Positions 33,130-44,436 of a stretch of DNA of 64,000 nucleotides are shown here, one piece after another (position 1 is the first letter of the stretch; the number at the start of each line of letters is the position of its first letter). Origin of the DNA: Charina bottae (taxonomy: Eukaryota; Chordata; Lepidosauria; Squamata; Charinaidae); the NCBI GenBank assembly GCA_023362775.1, contig JALMGJ010000002.1, forward strand, positions 33,261,414 through 33,325,413, given 5' to 3'. The position numbers and the translations under genes are program-made. The notes beneath the pieces were generated by a model. It saw nothing but the letters and a program-made list of their open reading frames with translations, made no database searches and was not told the origin of the DNA.

Positions 33130-33590
33130 CTAAGTCCCTTTATCATCTAAAGGAGGATCGTTAAGATCACCATGCTGCTGTTGAGCTTGCGAAATGGTCT
33201 TAATCTTCCTAGGCACAGAAGACAAAGCAGGAAGGAAAATAGGGGAAAGATTGTGCCTGAGGCCCCCACCTCTATTCAAGGAAGGATTTTCCAAGTTGGC
33301 ATAAATGGATTCCTTGACCCCTCTCTCAAACCACCTATCTTCTCTGTCTAAAATGTGAACATTAATGTCCTCAAATGAGAGTCCTTTTTCCTTTAGATGA
33401 AGGTAAACTGCTGACTCTGGTCCTGTGGTGTTACTCCTCCTGTGTTGGGCCATCCTCCTGTACAAAGGTTGTTTGGTTTCTCCAATGTAGAGCTCAGAGC
33501 ACTCCTCACTGCACTGGATTGCATACACTACATTGCTTTTCTTGTGTTTTGGAGTTTGATCTTTGGGGTGTACAAGCCTCTGTCTCAGTG
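33130..33590 (-). pseudogene. Penelope GIY-YIG endonuclease (copy A)
   Basis: Open from at least 33528 to 33130. Core motif VYAIQCSEECSELYIGETKQ (Y..C and YIGET, the GIY-YIG equivalents), then MAQHRRS, HLKEKGLSFED, ILDREDRWFERGVKESIY and an asparagine-containing ENPSLNRGGGL end. The catalytic tyrosines, arginine and glutamate regions are kept. The reverse transcriptase is missing, so it is not a working element. Confidence 0.85.
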
Positions 33591-33819
33591 TGTTGGTGGG
33601 TTTGAAATATACAGGTATGTGGTGTTTGCCAAATATTCAGAGCACTCCTCACTGCACTAACTAGCTTGGGGATCCAAGAGTGATGGATTTTATCTTTTAT
33701 CTTTTTCTATTTTCGTACTTTTTCTATTTCTATAATGGTTTTATAACATTTATTTGAAAGCCGCCCAGAGTCACTTTCATAGTGAGTTGGGCAGTGTATA
33801 TATTGAATAATAATATATA

Positions 33820-34417
33820 TATTTAAACCTGTTTAGTTTTAATTGTGTATTTTGGCTGCCATCTAGTGGTTATCTAGATAGGTGCAGCTGTCTGATTAGT
33901 GCTGCTGAAGAGCTGATGGGTTTAGGATTGGGGGTGAAAGAACCAGATAGGTTGGATGGTCCCACAGGATACCAGCAGAACCAACTTGATCCATTAGTGG
34001 ATGACATGGAACACATCATTTCAGGCTACCTCCCCTATGCCCATCAATTCACCCTACATTGCCGCACGCAATTTCTGGAAGTGGGACAAGAGGGAAAATA
34101 CCACTTCCAGAAAGGAGTGTTTGCAGCCATCCTTGGACTGCCTGTGGATAGACAATATGATACCAGCAGTGGCATGTGGACATCTCTAGAAATGGCTAGG
34201 CGGCATAGCAAAGCAGCTGTGTGCATGTGGCCAGAGAGTTGCCCCTTAAATCATCATTGGGCTGGCCGCATATCAGGAAGACCCTAATCCACAGGCAAAG
34301 GCATGTGCTCAGGAAATGGTTTGTGGACCATCCTCACACCAGGGCAAGGGGGGCAATATTAAATTGGGGAGGCATTAAGAGAGGGTTAGGGCAAAGTAAT
34401 TAACCTAGGCTTACATC
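33820..34417. repeat. duplicated noncoding segment, copy 2
   Basis: Nearly identical to 5265-5850, including the CTAGTGG motif at about 33855-33876. The 123-codon open frame (33916-34287) is frame-broken in copy 1 and matches no family, so I treat the segment as noncoding. Confidence 0.65.
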
Positions 34418-34753
34418 TCTACAGGAAGCAGATTATCTGGACCTCTTACAGTCAGGCTTGGCCATAGTACTGAGACAGCATTGATCACAGTGTTGATGAC
34501 CTTTGGTGGGCTCAGGATGGGGGTAGTGCATCCAACGTGGCACTCCTTGATCTCTCAGCAACCTTTGATTCATTCATCATGGTATCCTTGTTGGCCTGGA
34601 TTAGAAGCAGGAGGGGGAGCAGGTCATGCAGAGAGGGCATGTTATGGACCCCATCTGTAAGAGAACTCTGACTGGGGGGGTCCAGAAAGCAGGACTTCTC
34701 TGCAGTGGCTCCAGCCCTTTCAAACATTCTGCCCCCGGAGGTGAGGCAAGCCC
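34418..34753 (+). mobile_element. L2 fragments (RT and C-terminal tail)
   Basis: 34418-34600 is the damaged RT fragment shared with 6121-6295. 34620-34753 is an L2 C-terminal piece read on the minus strand (SLHDL.. [12 protein letters not shown]). Confidence 0.55.
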
Positions 34754-35088
34754 CATCTCTCCTGTTGTTGTTCAGTCGTTCAGTCATGTCTGACTCTTCG
34801 TGACCTCATGGACCATAGCACGCCAGGCCTTCCTGTCCTCCACTGTCTCCCAGAGTTTACTCAATTTCATGTTCATTACATCAGTGATGCTATCTAACCA
34901 TCTCATCCTCTGCCGTCCCCTTCTCCTTTTGCCTTCAGTCTTTCCCAGCATCAGGGTCTTTTCCAGTGACTCCTCTCTTTAGGCTTTAGGTGGCCAAAGT
35001 ATTTGAGCTTCAGCTTCAGTATCTGTCCTTCCAATGAGCAGTCAGGATTGATTTTCTTTAGGATTGACTGATTTGACCTCCTTGCCAT
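34754..35088 (-). mobile_element. Bov-B LINE 3' fragment
   Basis: Nearly identical to the 3' end of the copy at 11572-12762: the GTTGTTGTTCAGTCG tail and the C-terminal ORF2 region with EKTLMLG-type residues. 5'-truncated; the right edge is inferred from loss of similarity. Confidence 0.82.
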
Positions 35089-35254
35089 GACCTTTCATCA
35101 AACCTGCACAACACTCTGGAATGGGGAAGTGTAGTCCCATCCAAGACCAACAATGGAACTGTCCCTGACACTGGGAGGCTAAGCTGCCTCTTATCCAATC
35201 ATTCTCCTGGCTGAGGCTCTTCCCCATCTCCCAAGGTCATTCCCACATACCATT

Positions 35255-35512
35255 ACACCATGCTGGCTTGTTTAGGCTACCTGGGAGATGGCATATGGTT
35301 GGGTTTATGGGTGCTCTTGGCTTCTTTGCAGCAGGGGCTGGTTTCTCTCTCCTTAAAAGAGGTAGTGGTGCACCCACATCAAGAGGCCATCACTGGATCC
35401 AACAACTTTGGACAATATTCATCAGTCTCCAGACTTTCCAGTTTGGGAAGATGGTCAGGCTATAGCTCCAGAGGATTCTGGAAGAAATGGATCATCAGGA
35501 CCTGTTTTAGAA
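35255..35512 (+). mobile_element. decayed L2 fragment
   Basis: It translates in broken frames to the L2 stretch before and into RT (CTWEMAYGWVYGCSWLLCSRGWFLSP / LKEVVVHPHQEAITGSNNF). Weak but collinear with 31680-31900. Confidence 0.5.
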
Positions 35513-36195
35513 ATTTGTTGGTTGTCTCAGGGATACTTTTGATATATGTGAGTTGATTGCATGTGAATGATCCTTTTCATAGCTTGTGATGGTTGTGTTG
35601 CAATAGGTTGTGCAGCTAGGCTTTTGTTAGTGAAATTGGGTGGGTATCCATTACATTTGGAGGTGTTGTATAGGGAGTCTGTTTCCTCTTTTTGGAGTTT
35701 GGGGTTATTGCAGTGTTTTTGCTCATTTGAATAGTGTTCTTACACAGCTCCTTCTCTGGGCAGTTGGGTGCAGTTTGGCAGTGAAGCACTTGGTTAGTAC
35801 AGGTTGTTTTTCAATATACAGTGCTTGAGGTTGTAGTCTGCCACTGTTCTCCCTCTCAATGGGAATGTCCAGGAAGGGGAACTTGTTGCTGTTTCCTCTT
35901 CTCTTGCAAATTTTATTCCTTTAAAGGTATTGTTGGTATCCTCACATGTCTTCCCTAATTTTTTGTTTTTTATTAGGATGAACGTACCATGTACATAAAG
36001 GATCCAGAATTTGGGCTTTATGTGTAGGACTGCTATTACTTCTAGGTGTTGCCTCACAGTCTCAGCTATGAATCCTGAGATGGGTGATCCTGTGGGTGTT
36101 CCTCTGATTTGACTTCCAGCAAGGACAAAGCTGGTCATATCATGTCTCCTAGTGGACAGTAGTGAATATACATACCATAATACAAGAGGCACATA
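35513..36195 (-). pseudogene. Penelope-like reverse transcriptase fragment
   Basis: The minus strand from 36192 reads the Penelope RT: QIRGTPTGSPISGFIAETV, then PKFWILYV followed by HG where the catalytic DD is expected. Further down (35800-35540) a segment equivalent to NHP..HKRSCVRTLFKR follows. The active-site aspartates are lost. It is not contiguous with copy A. Confidence 0.75.
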
Positions 36196-37122
36196 CTGTG
36201 GGCAGAGGTTTTATTTTGCAAAGGAAATGACTTTAACACTCAGTTCACATTCTTCCAAGTTTACGGATACCAGGCAAGGTTCTAGTCCTCTCAACTCAGT
36301 GGACTATCGGTGACAAGGTCCTCAGGTACTGCCTGTCTTTCTCGGGTTTAAAGCATTAGCAGTATCACTGTCTCAGGTCTCAGCTAAATGTTTCTATGGT
36401 TAGGGTAAGTACTGCTAGGGTTAGGGCCCGTCAATATCTTACCTGTTCCAAACATCCTCCTTTCACTCTCTCACAATTGTTTCATTAGTTTCATTCAAGC
36501 ATTGGAAAATCCCCCATTTGGTTCCCCTTTATGGCCTTAGATATATCATTGAAACAGAAAAACATGAACACAGATCAGACTTGAGGGTACATTTTCACAA
36601 AGCAAAATTGTTTGCATCAGTCCTAGGAAATCAAACCATGGGCTGTTAGAGGTTTTGTTCTATCTTCTGCAAATTAAAACCAAGTTCATATTATAAAGGG
36701 TCAGGCCTTATTGGTTAGCCATGCCAAAAGATGACGCATTCAATACCAGGGGTGAAGCGTAGATGCATGAGGCAGGGGAATGTGAGAGGACAAGTCACAT
36801 ATCAGCAATGCAGTAAATTGTAGGGGTTACATTAACCAACACCATTATGCTTCTGGAAACTGCTTGCGAAAGTGAATGAGGTAAAATGGAACTAGGGAAC
36901 TAAATAACGCATGACAAGGTTGTTTAAAATACCAGGAGACACGGAGGCTGCTGATACAGAGACCTTGCAATCTGTCTCACTAGGAGAGAGTTCATTTATG
37001 CTTTCTTACTGAGCTTGGCAAACCTATATAATTGTTGAAGCTGCAATGTGTGGGTGTGGATATCTTCCCAGACATTCACTGCCATGATGTCTGTAGAGAT
37101 TCCACCCAGCATTACTTGGCCA
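36196..37122 (+). other. probable ERV 5' LTR region, left edge not defined
   Basis: No gene. The right part leads into the AATAAA at 37123-37128 and the retroviral primer site. The left edge of the LTR is not resolved because no paired 3' LTR was found. A GGGTTAGGG run near 36416 is too short to be telomeric. Confidence 0.4.
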
Positions 37123-37223
37123 AATAAACGCTGTTATTTTAACCTCTAAGCCTCGACTCAAGTCTCTTTTTGGCAACCTCAGGAACTTGGGTAAAAAGTG
37201 TAAGCCAGGCACCTTATATTTTC

Positions 37224-37241
37224 TGGTGCCCAACGTGGGGC
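37224..37241 (+). other. retroviral primer-binding site, tRNA-Lys1,2 type
   Basis: TGGTGCCCAACGTGGGGC differs at one base from the site complementary to the 3' end of tRNA-Lys1,2 (TGGCGCCCAACGTGGGGC), used by several betaretroviruses and some lentiviruses. It lies 95 bp after an AATAAA signal. Confidence 0.85.
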
Positions 37242-37929
37242 AAGTAGGCTTTGTTTCTTCGGGTCGGCCGTCCCTGGCCTCCCCATGGTGTGACTCCCTT
37301 TGTAAGTTACAGCCTTCACAACGGCAGACAGAATAAACCGACACGGACCTCCTTCAATGTTGAGAGCGCTCCCGGTGATTTCACCGGCAACCTTGATCGG
37401 ATCTGAGATGTCGGCAGACTCTGTTCTAGCCGAACCTGAACGCCCAGTGTTAGAGGCTTTGAGTATTCGTGACATTTTTGTGTGGCGCCTTAGGAAACTA
37501 GAAATTGGAGAAGTGCACTTGAAAGACTGGTGAGTATAAGTCTTTCCCTGGTGATGGGTGTTGCCCTGTGTGTGTGCGAGAGTGAGACGCAGAAATTTCC
37601 ACTAGGAATTTGCTGCGAAGCTACTGTTTTAGAGACCAGAACTGCGTTTCCATCCCTCCGTGAGGAGGTTGGCCAGCGAAGGTCGTGCGAAAGAGAGGAG
37701 TGTGTGTTGGAATATTGGAATATTGGTATATATTCCCCTGGTAGGTTTAGTGGTTCCTGCGTATGGGAGGGTGGTGATTGATCACTGCCTTAAGGTGAAG
37801 GAAAGCCCCGAGAAATCCCTAGGGAACCACAGTGGGCAACAAAGTATTAAGTAGTTTGGCTCCCTGTGACGGGAGGGTGACTGATCACACCCCGAGTCGA
37901 AGGAAAGACCCGAAAAATTCCTAGGGGCC

Positions 37930-38050
37930 ATGGGTAACAGTAATAGTCAGCCGAATATGGAAAGGGCCAGAGAAGCATGTAAACTGTGCACTGGTGTGTG
38001 TTTTCTGTTTGTGAGCATTTGTCCATCTGGATTTGTGTGTGCATGTAAGG
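37930..38050 (+). pseudogene. retroviral gag start remnant
   Basis: The ATG opens with a Met-Gly followed by Asn/Ser residues, the context for N-myristoylated matrix proteins, at the expected distance from the primer site. The frame decays within about 40 codons and no capsid or nucleocapsid motif follows. Confidence 0.4.
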
Positions 38051-40600
38051 TTGAGAAACTGTTTTGAGTTGTGAAGAGAAAGTTTTAAAATTATGTGTGT
38101 CTGTCTATGGTGAGAATGGATACAGGTTCTGGCCATGCCTGCATCCACTCTAGTGTGTTTTGTGCAGTGTGTTTTGTGTATTGTGATTTGTGTACTTTAA
38201 ATGCATATTGCAAGAAAGTTGAGAGATTTCTGTTAATTCTTTGCCATTTATTCTTCATTGTTTGAGGTGTATGTTTGTTTCCCTATTTGCTTAGTCTCAA
38301 CCAGGCCCCCCTCCTTCAGTCTGCCTCTTGCCTGCTTGTTTCAGTCTTGAAGGTCAGAGTGAGGAGGGAGGAAAGGGGGGAGATACAATGCTTCCACAGA
38401 AACCCTTTTTTCTCACACCTTTTCAGGATTTTTTCCCTTCCTTTCTTTTGCAATATATTCACACACATCAAATACAATCTTTTGGGTCTGTGTCAAAATT
38501 ATTTGTGAGTTTAGAGAACCTGAGCAGTTAGAAGGGGGGCGGCAGAAACTACTACAATGAAGGCTAGAGTTGACAGACAAAATGCGGATTTAGTTTCACT
38601 TCTCTGCTGTGCCTGCTGTCTGCTTCCCCAGATCAGACAGATACTGGAATAGGTTTGTGATATTGAGATGGCTTGAGAGTAAGTGACAGAGAAAGGAATG
38701 GCTTGAGAGTAAGTGACAGAGAGTAAGTGACAGAGAAAGGACTGCTGTATGTGCAAATGCTAGATGGGGAGTTAGAGTTGTTTTGCGGAAGAGGTGGCGA
38801 GGAGAATTAGTAGTACTCATTAAAATACATTATGCCAATGCTATAGGCTTGCTTTTGGAAATTCATTGGGAATTTTATAGTGTTACATGCCAATACTTTT
38901 GCTCAACATGGCTGTGCTACTTGGCCACAGAGACGAGTGTCACTGTTTAGTTGCCTTTCAACTTTTTATTTCTTGTTTGGGATAAAACCTACTTTTTTTT
39001 CAATTTAAGGCACATAAGTATTCAGCATGGTTTTCAAATTCCTTGCCTGTTATTGGCAGTGCTGAGTCCCAATAGTGTTTTTTTATGCATGTTCCAACTC
39101 ACACATCAGAAGTCGCTGGTGGGATGAGTGCATGCGTGGGGGAAAGGAAACATGTACTGGGAGACTTTGTGGTGTAGAAACTTGTGAGCCCAGGTACCTA
39201 TTAGGATCCCTGGAGGGTGCTTCAAGGGGACACAATTTGTTTATACAATAACCCCTGCAACTGCAGGGCAACCCCCCCCCCCAACCAGGTTGCTTCTAGA
39301 GATGAGCATAAACCCTGGGATTTTTTGAGGGGGGGAGGTGGCTTTCACAAAGCTCCTCTAACTCTTATGTGTTCCGGCTCACATCACTGAGCCAATATAG
39401 CAGTTATCTGCTAAAGCTTTGTCCTTGTCATCCTTTCTGCAGGAACGCCAACCTTGGCAGGTGGACCAACCAGTGCCCCATTCCAGGCTGAGGACCTGGG
39501 GCTGGTGACGGCTTGGTGCCAGGACGGAGGAGAGTTACAGCCTACGTGCACGAGGCTGTTCTGAGTCCTGCTGACCACAACAACCACCGTGAAGGTCACC
39601 TGCATACCATACACGAGGCTGCCATAGATCCCAGTGCCAGAGGAACCCCCTGACGCCTGGACTGTGCAATACCCTGATGTTTGAACTGTGGAGCAGCCTG
39701 ACTACTTAGGACTGAGACTCTTGTTTAAAAGAGAAAAAGAACCTAAGCCTAATAAAAACAAGGTGAAAATAAAAACAAAATGGGGGGACGGAGTGTAAAA
39801 CTCAGCATACAGTTCCGTGAGACTTTGTGGGGAGTTTTTTCCTTTTTTTTTCTTGCTCAGACAAGCAATGCAGGACTAAACATCTACTTTCAGGACCAGC
39901 AAAGGATTTGGCCCTATCGTCTTCACTGACCTGCATTTTTTTATTTCACTGACATTGACTAAGGGTTTTTTGTTTTCATTCTAGGACTTGTTGATTTTCA
40001 GATGTAAGCTTATGCTTTGTGTCCTGGGAGAGGTGGATGGGCCCTGGAGCATATTGGCCCTGGACTGCAGTTTTCTGATTTTTTTTCCTTCTTAGGCTGT
40101 TTTTAATCTTGCTGTGTGGGAGTGGGGTATTGGTTGCTACCTGGTCTCCTTTGCAGGAAATGAATGGGTGGTGAGACCGACTCCTTGCTTCCGCATCTGG
40201 TGATTATTATTCTATAGAAATTACAAACCCCCATTGGGGAAAGGGCACCATTTTATTTTGTTAGTGTTCCATGGACGTTTGGAATTACTTCCCCAGGTGC
40301 CTGGAAGCCCCAATTCTAACGTGGGTTCAGTAGACCTGGCAAGCGTTCTGCTTGCCTCTGGAAATGGAATATATTGACTGTGGCCTCTTTATCAAGGGCT
40401 TGGGTATCTGGAGCCTTTTGGACAAATAAGAGGATTACAGGAAGATGTGGATAATACAATTGGGAATTTTGTTGGTATTTGGGATGAGCGGTGGGATTGG
40501 AGGACCAATCCTGGACCCCTCTCCAATAGTAAACCATAGGATTGACCTGTTAAAAGCCTCAGTGGCAGTGTTGGTCAACCGGTCTGTGTAATTTGTTCTC
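38051..40600. other. ERV interior without recognisable genes
   Basis: No gag capsid, protease, RT or integrase motif was found in any frame. It contains poly-purine and T-rich runs and a near-tandem repeat (GGCTTGAGAGTAAGTGACAGA, about 38670-38730). Either pol was deleted or this is a decayed leader plus unrelated DNA. Confidence 0.4.
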
Positions 40601-40614
40601 TAACCCTTCCTTCC

Positions 40615-41750
40615 ATGGATGAGGGACTTCCTTTTCTCCCCATTCCTTTCAGTATGACTTCCGTGGTAACCCCTGACTTTAAGACTTTGGGTACCACCAC
40701 CAGCTATAATGGGACCTCTCGAGTCTGGATATATAGAGTGAAGGGGGTGCTTTATCTACGCCAGCAGGGATTGGGTCCATGCTTGGGAGAGTCTGAGTAT
40801 GGACATACATGGACTCCCCTCACGCCCTTAGCCTTTCTAATTCGGCCAAATGGAATTGTGGTATTCTAACCAATGTTCCTCCCGAGGACTGTTCCCGTCT
40901 CTTGGGGCAAGCCTGGAAGGAACTGTGGGGATTAAATTGTTCACATCAGAGGGATGGAACGCCCAGGATACAGGTTCTTCATCTCTCCTCATCAGTTCTA
41001 GCAGAGTTTCAAGTTGGGTCACTGCTTCGGAGGGGTGACCCGACCCAACTCCTTGGTGGGTCTGCAGAGAGTGGGCCTATAAAAGACTCCCAGAAAATTG
41101 TGCAGGGACTTGCTACTATGCCCATCTAGTACCTCCTGTATGGATCCACCATCAGGTCACCAACCTCTCCCACAGATCTAGGGCTAAGAGAGCGTTGGTC
41201 GACATAGATATAGGAGGAGGTCAAAAATGGGGTGATGATAAATGGCCGCCCGAACACATCATCAAATGGGTTGGGCCTGCCACCTGGGAGCCAAACTTTG
41301 TCACCCGACCATCCCCATATTTAACAAGCAGAATTATTAGGCTTCTGGCAGTTTTGAAAATAATTACCAATAAAACTGCAAATGTTTTAGATTTGGTAGC
41401 CACCTAGATAACCCAAATGCCCACCTTACTGTTACGACATACATTAGTTTTGGATTATCTGTTGGCTGCAGAGGGAGGGTTTTGTAATTGGCTGGGGAAC
41501 ACCTCCAACTGCTGCATCCTCATCGATGATAATGGAGAAGCAATTAAAACTATTACCAAAGACATTCGTGACCTTGCCCACAACCCAGTTCAGAACTGGA
41601 ATGATAGGATGTTTGACTGGTTAACTAATTAACTACCTAATTTTGGTTGGTTGAAAAGCTTGTTTGTTGGTTTTCTTTTTTTCTTTTTTACATTGCTGTT
41701 ATTGCCCTGTTTATTGCCTTGTATTGTGTTTAGTCACTAGCGCTGTAAAA
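40615..41750 (+). pseudogene. retroviral env remnant (surface and transmembrane parts)
   Basis: Open pieces in different frames (40615-40869, 40850-41130, 41195-41407, 41417-41632) are consecutive parts of an envelope protein. The transmembrane part is clearest: a coiled heptad region with N-glycosylation sites, then LDYLLAAEGGFC and a C-x8-CC motif (about 41483-41515) where gamma-like Env has C-x6-CC. After a stop, a hydrophobic span (about 41655-41740) follows. Frameshifts and stops make it nonfunctional. Confidence 0.75.
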
Positions 41751-41899
41751 GCCACATTTAATCGCCAGATGGTTTTATCCAGTTTTTCCCAAGTGTGCTA
41801 TATTGAAGGTTTTCCTCAGGATCTGAGATTCAAATCTTCACAACTCTAATGGGGGAAATGATGACAACAGGAGGGAAAAACTGAATTTGATTGAAGAGT

Positions 41900-42420
41900 G
41901 CCAATGTGATTATTGTGTGTTAAATAGGCCTTTAAATTCAATGTGTAATTCAACAAGAGATAGTGATGTTAATGCCCTATTGTTCTGTACATGTCACTTT
42001 GAAATGCGTCAAGCTGGAAATATCACTGGAGAGAGTTAGACTCTCTGTGCCTAAACTTGCAACTTATGCACAGAGAAGGAGATAAAAGGGGTGAGCTATA
42101 GAATGTGTATTTGAAAATAGTTAGCGATACATGTTTAGAGAATATTATGGGTTATGTTTCATGCTCAGCTTGAAAGATAGCAAGATGGCAATTGTAACAA
42201 CTTTAGTGGTTATATTGTGTTGAAAAGCTCAATGTAGATTGATGATGTTAAAAAGAATATAGGTACCTAATGTTGTTTATGATACAAACAGTTAGTAAAT
42301 TAATGTAACTAGATTGTCATATTTTTGTGCAGTTACTGGGGTCCTAAGGACCCAGTGCTAAAAGAAAAAGACAACAGAACATAAAATAAAATGTAACTTT
42401 ATAAACTTAAAGACTATATG
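41900..42420. other. no gene; possible ERV 3' region
   Basis: A purine-rich run GGAGGGAAAAAC (about 41870) could be a polypurine tract, but no LTR pair confirms it. AT-rich sequence follows. Confidence 0.3.
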
Positions 42421-42500
42421 TGCCCAGTCCCCACGATGAGCCTGAGAGGGGCTGTGTTAGAAACTATAGTAGAACAGGAGGATGGTACTTGGGGATATCA

Positions 42501-42725
<225 letters not shown>

Positions 42726-43167
42726 CATCCAGCTGCTCAACCATCCTCAGCACCCAAGGTGATGGTTCTTCCTAAAGAATACGCTCTGTTAGTCGAGTGA
42801 AAAGCATTTCACTCCCCATAAAGTAAAGGGGTCGCCATCCAGGCTTCTTGCTCCCCCATCTGCTCCTCTGCCACCATTGCATTGTCAGTCGATGGGATCT
42901 GGCCACCTGCACCACCGCTCTCCCCATCCAGGGTCAAGGGTTCACCTTCAGGAACCAGTTCTCCCATCTGTGAACTGTCCTCGAAGAGCTGGCTACCCTC
43001 AGGTAAGTCTGCCAGTGAAGACTCGAATCAGTCTGTCATACCTTCGATCCCTTGTACAATTAATCAGCACTTCTGACACAGACCAGTTAGGAATGGATAT
43101 AAGTCTTTATTGAGCCGTGATCCAAAAGCACATTAAAGACTCGAGTGATTACAGCTCTATGTATGAA
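42726..43167. other. no gene seen
   Basis: C-rich sequence (about 42830-43010) then an ordinary stretch up to the sharp start of V2R unit 2 homology. No family recognised. Confidence 0.35.
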
Positions 43168-43248
43168 TGGCAGGGGCCATTCGTGACACATTGGAAGAGC
43201 TTTCAAGGCCAAATTCCAGGATTTGAGATGTGATCTATAGCACTAGAG

Positions 43249-43555
43249 CAGGGTTTATCAACCAGGGATCCGTGGAACACTAGGGTTCTGCAAGAGGTCA
43301 CTAGGGGTTCCCTGGGAGATCATGAGATATTTATAAATTATTTCATACTCAGGCAACTTCACATTAAAGAAGTAACTTTTATTCTTTATTTTTACTTAAG
43401 AACACTGTTAATGCATATAGACAGGCCTATACATGAAACAAATGTAATAATTTTGTAACTTCTGGCTTATATTTCAGCCTGAATGTGCAGGGGTTGCCCG
43501 AGGCCTGAAAAATATTTCAAGGGTTCCTCCAGATTCAAAAATTTGAGAAAGGCTA
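43249..43555. mobile_element. hAT-type MITE in V2R-2 5' flank
   Basis: The paralogous copy of the MITE at 10207-10513, with the better preserved left end CAGGGTTTATCAACC. Flanks CACTAGAG and ATATTAGA approximate an 8-bp duplication. Confidence 0.6.
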
Positions 43556-44105
43556 TATTAGAATGTCCCCACTGGGTAGTTAAAAAGGTTCAATTCTTTT
43601 AGCACATTACAATCTTCAGAATCTCAAGAGAAAGTTTCGAGACTGAAAAGCAACAAACTTCCCTGAATTGTTCCCTTCCTGACTCTTCAACTCACACTAT
43701 GCCCCTGAGTCAAGCAAAACTGTTTTCTCCAACTGCACACCTCTGTTGCAACAGGCATTCCCAATTCCCCTTCTCATTATTACAATCATGGTTATTTATT
43801 CTATTTTGAACAAAGTTGATGGCACTTCCACCACCACCACCATTGGTGGTTTTCAACCAATGAGACAAAAAGTAGGATATACAACAACTGAAAACCTGAC
43901 CTGTTACTACCTCCTGCTCCGCTGAGAGTAAAAACTGGGGTACGACTGGGCAGGGACTGTGACAGATTTAAGTTGCAGGTTCCTCTTACTGATCTGGGGC
44001 CCAGATGGACCATCTTCACTGCAGCTGTGCACTTCTGTGAGCTATCAGATCCAATTCTCTGCTGGAGAAAGAACTCTAGGAAGGATCTCCATTGATACAT
44101 GTCAA

Positions 44106-44321
44106 ATGCTGCTGCTACAAATGCAGCTGTTTCTCCTCCTCTCCCAAATTCCCTGTGCCACCATGCTGATGAAATGTCCACTGAAGGTTATAATAGAAGA
44201 AAAAAAAGGACTTTAATTTCTACAAACCTGGAGATTACCTGATTAGTGGAGTAACATCTCTAATGTTTCAAACAGCTTTGCCATATATTTTCTCCGAGCC
44301 TCCAACCCACAAATTGAGAAG
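44106..44321 (+). pseudogene. V2R-2 exon 1, frameshifted
   Basis: The signal peptide and first 34 codons match V2R-1, then one extra G following eight A residues shifts to a stop at 44214. One base longer than its paralogue (216 against 215). Donor GAGAAG|GTAATT intact. Confidence 0.9.
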
Positions 44322-44436
44322 GTAATTGTTGGCATGTACAGGATTTTGGGGATTGATTTTACCTCCTCCAATGTCTTTTTATAAGAAATGACTTCCTTTT
44401 TCAAATTCCTAACCTTGAGAAAGTCAAGTCATTATT

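Larger units (their letters stand above)
32917..33661 (-). mobile_element. Penelope-like element 3' part with GIY-YIG endonuclease (copy A)
   Basis: Inserted in L2 with a 12-bp duplication TAGCTTGGGGAT (32905-32916, 33662-33673). The minus strand carries the RT-endonuclease linker (FKPTNTLRQ near 33600), the GIY-YIG domain, and a 3' terminal repeat. Severely 5'-truncated. Long direct or inverted terminal repeats and a GIY-YIG nuclease are the hallmarks of Penelope elements. Confidence 0.88.
30190..33815 (+). mobile_element. L2-clade LINE, nearly full length, decayed, with nested Penelope element
   Basis: The coding region starts near 30300 (LLLNTRSVNK, the endonuclease start) and runs through GDFNLPSL (about 30740), [10 protein letters not shown] (about 30925), an RT open for 355 residues at 31412-32479 ([47 protein letters not shown]) and a tail to 32905. 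The 3' terminus (CCGCCCAGAGTCAC..) lies at 33760-33800. Several frameshifts and stops. A Penelope element splits it at 32917-33661. Confidence 0.88.
37123..41900 (+). mobile_element. endogenous retrovirus, decayed, lacking recognisable pol
   Basis: Evidence in order: polyadenylation signal (37123), a lysine-tRNA primer site (37224-37241), a leader with two similar GGGAGGGTG..GATCAC repeats (about 37765 and 37874), a gag-like start with a myristoylation context at 37930, and a broken env (40615-41750) with a transmembrane part. The 2.6 kb between gag start and env has no readable RT, integrase or protease. Many stops; it cannot produce virus. Confidence 0.75.

Noticed and set aside
33916..34287. 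123-codon frame in the duplicated module as a possible gene
   Set aside because: The near-identical copy at 5.3-5.9 kb breaks the frame and there is no recognisable domain.
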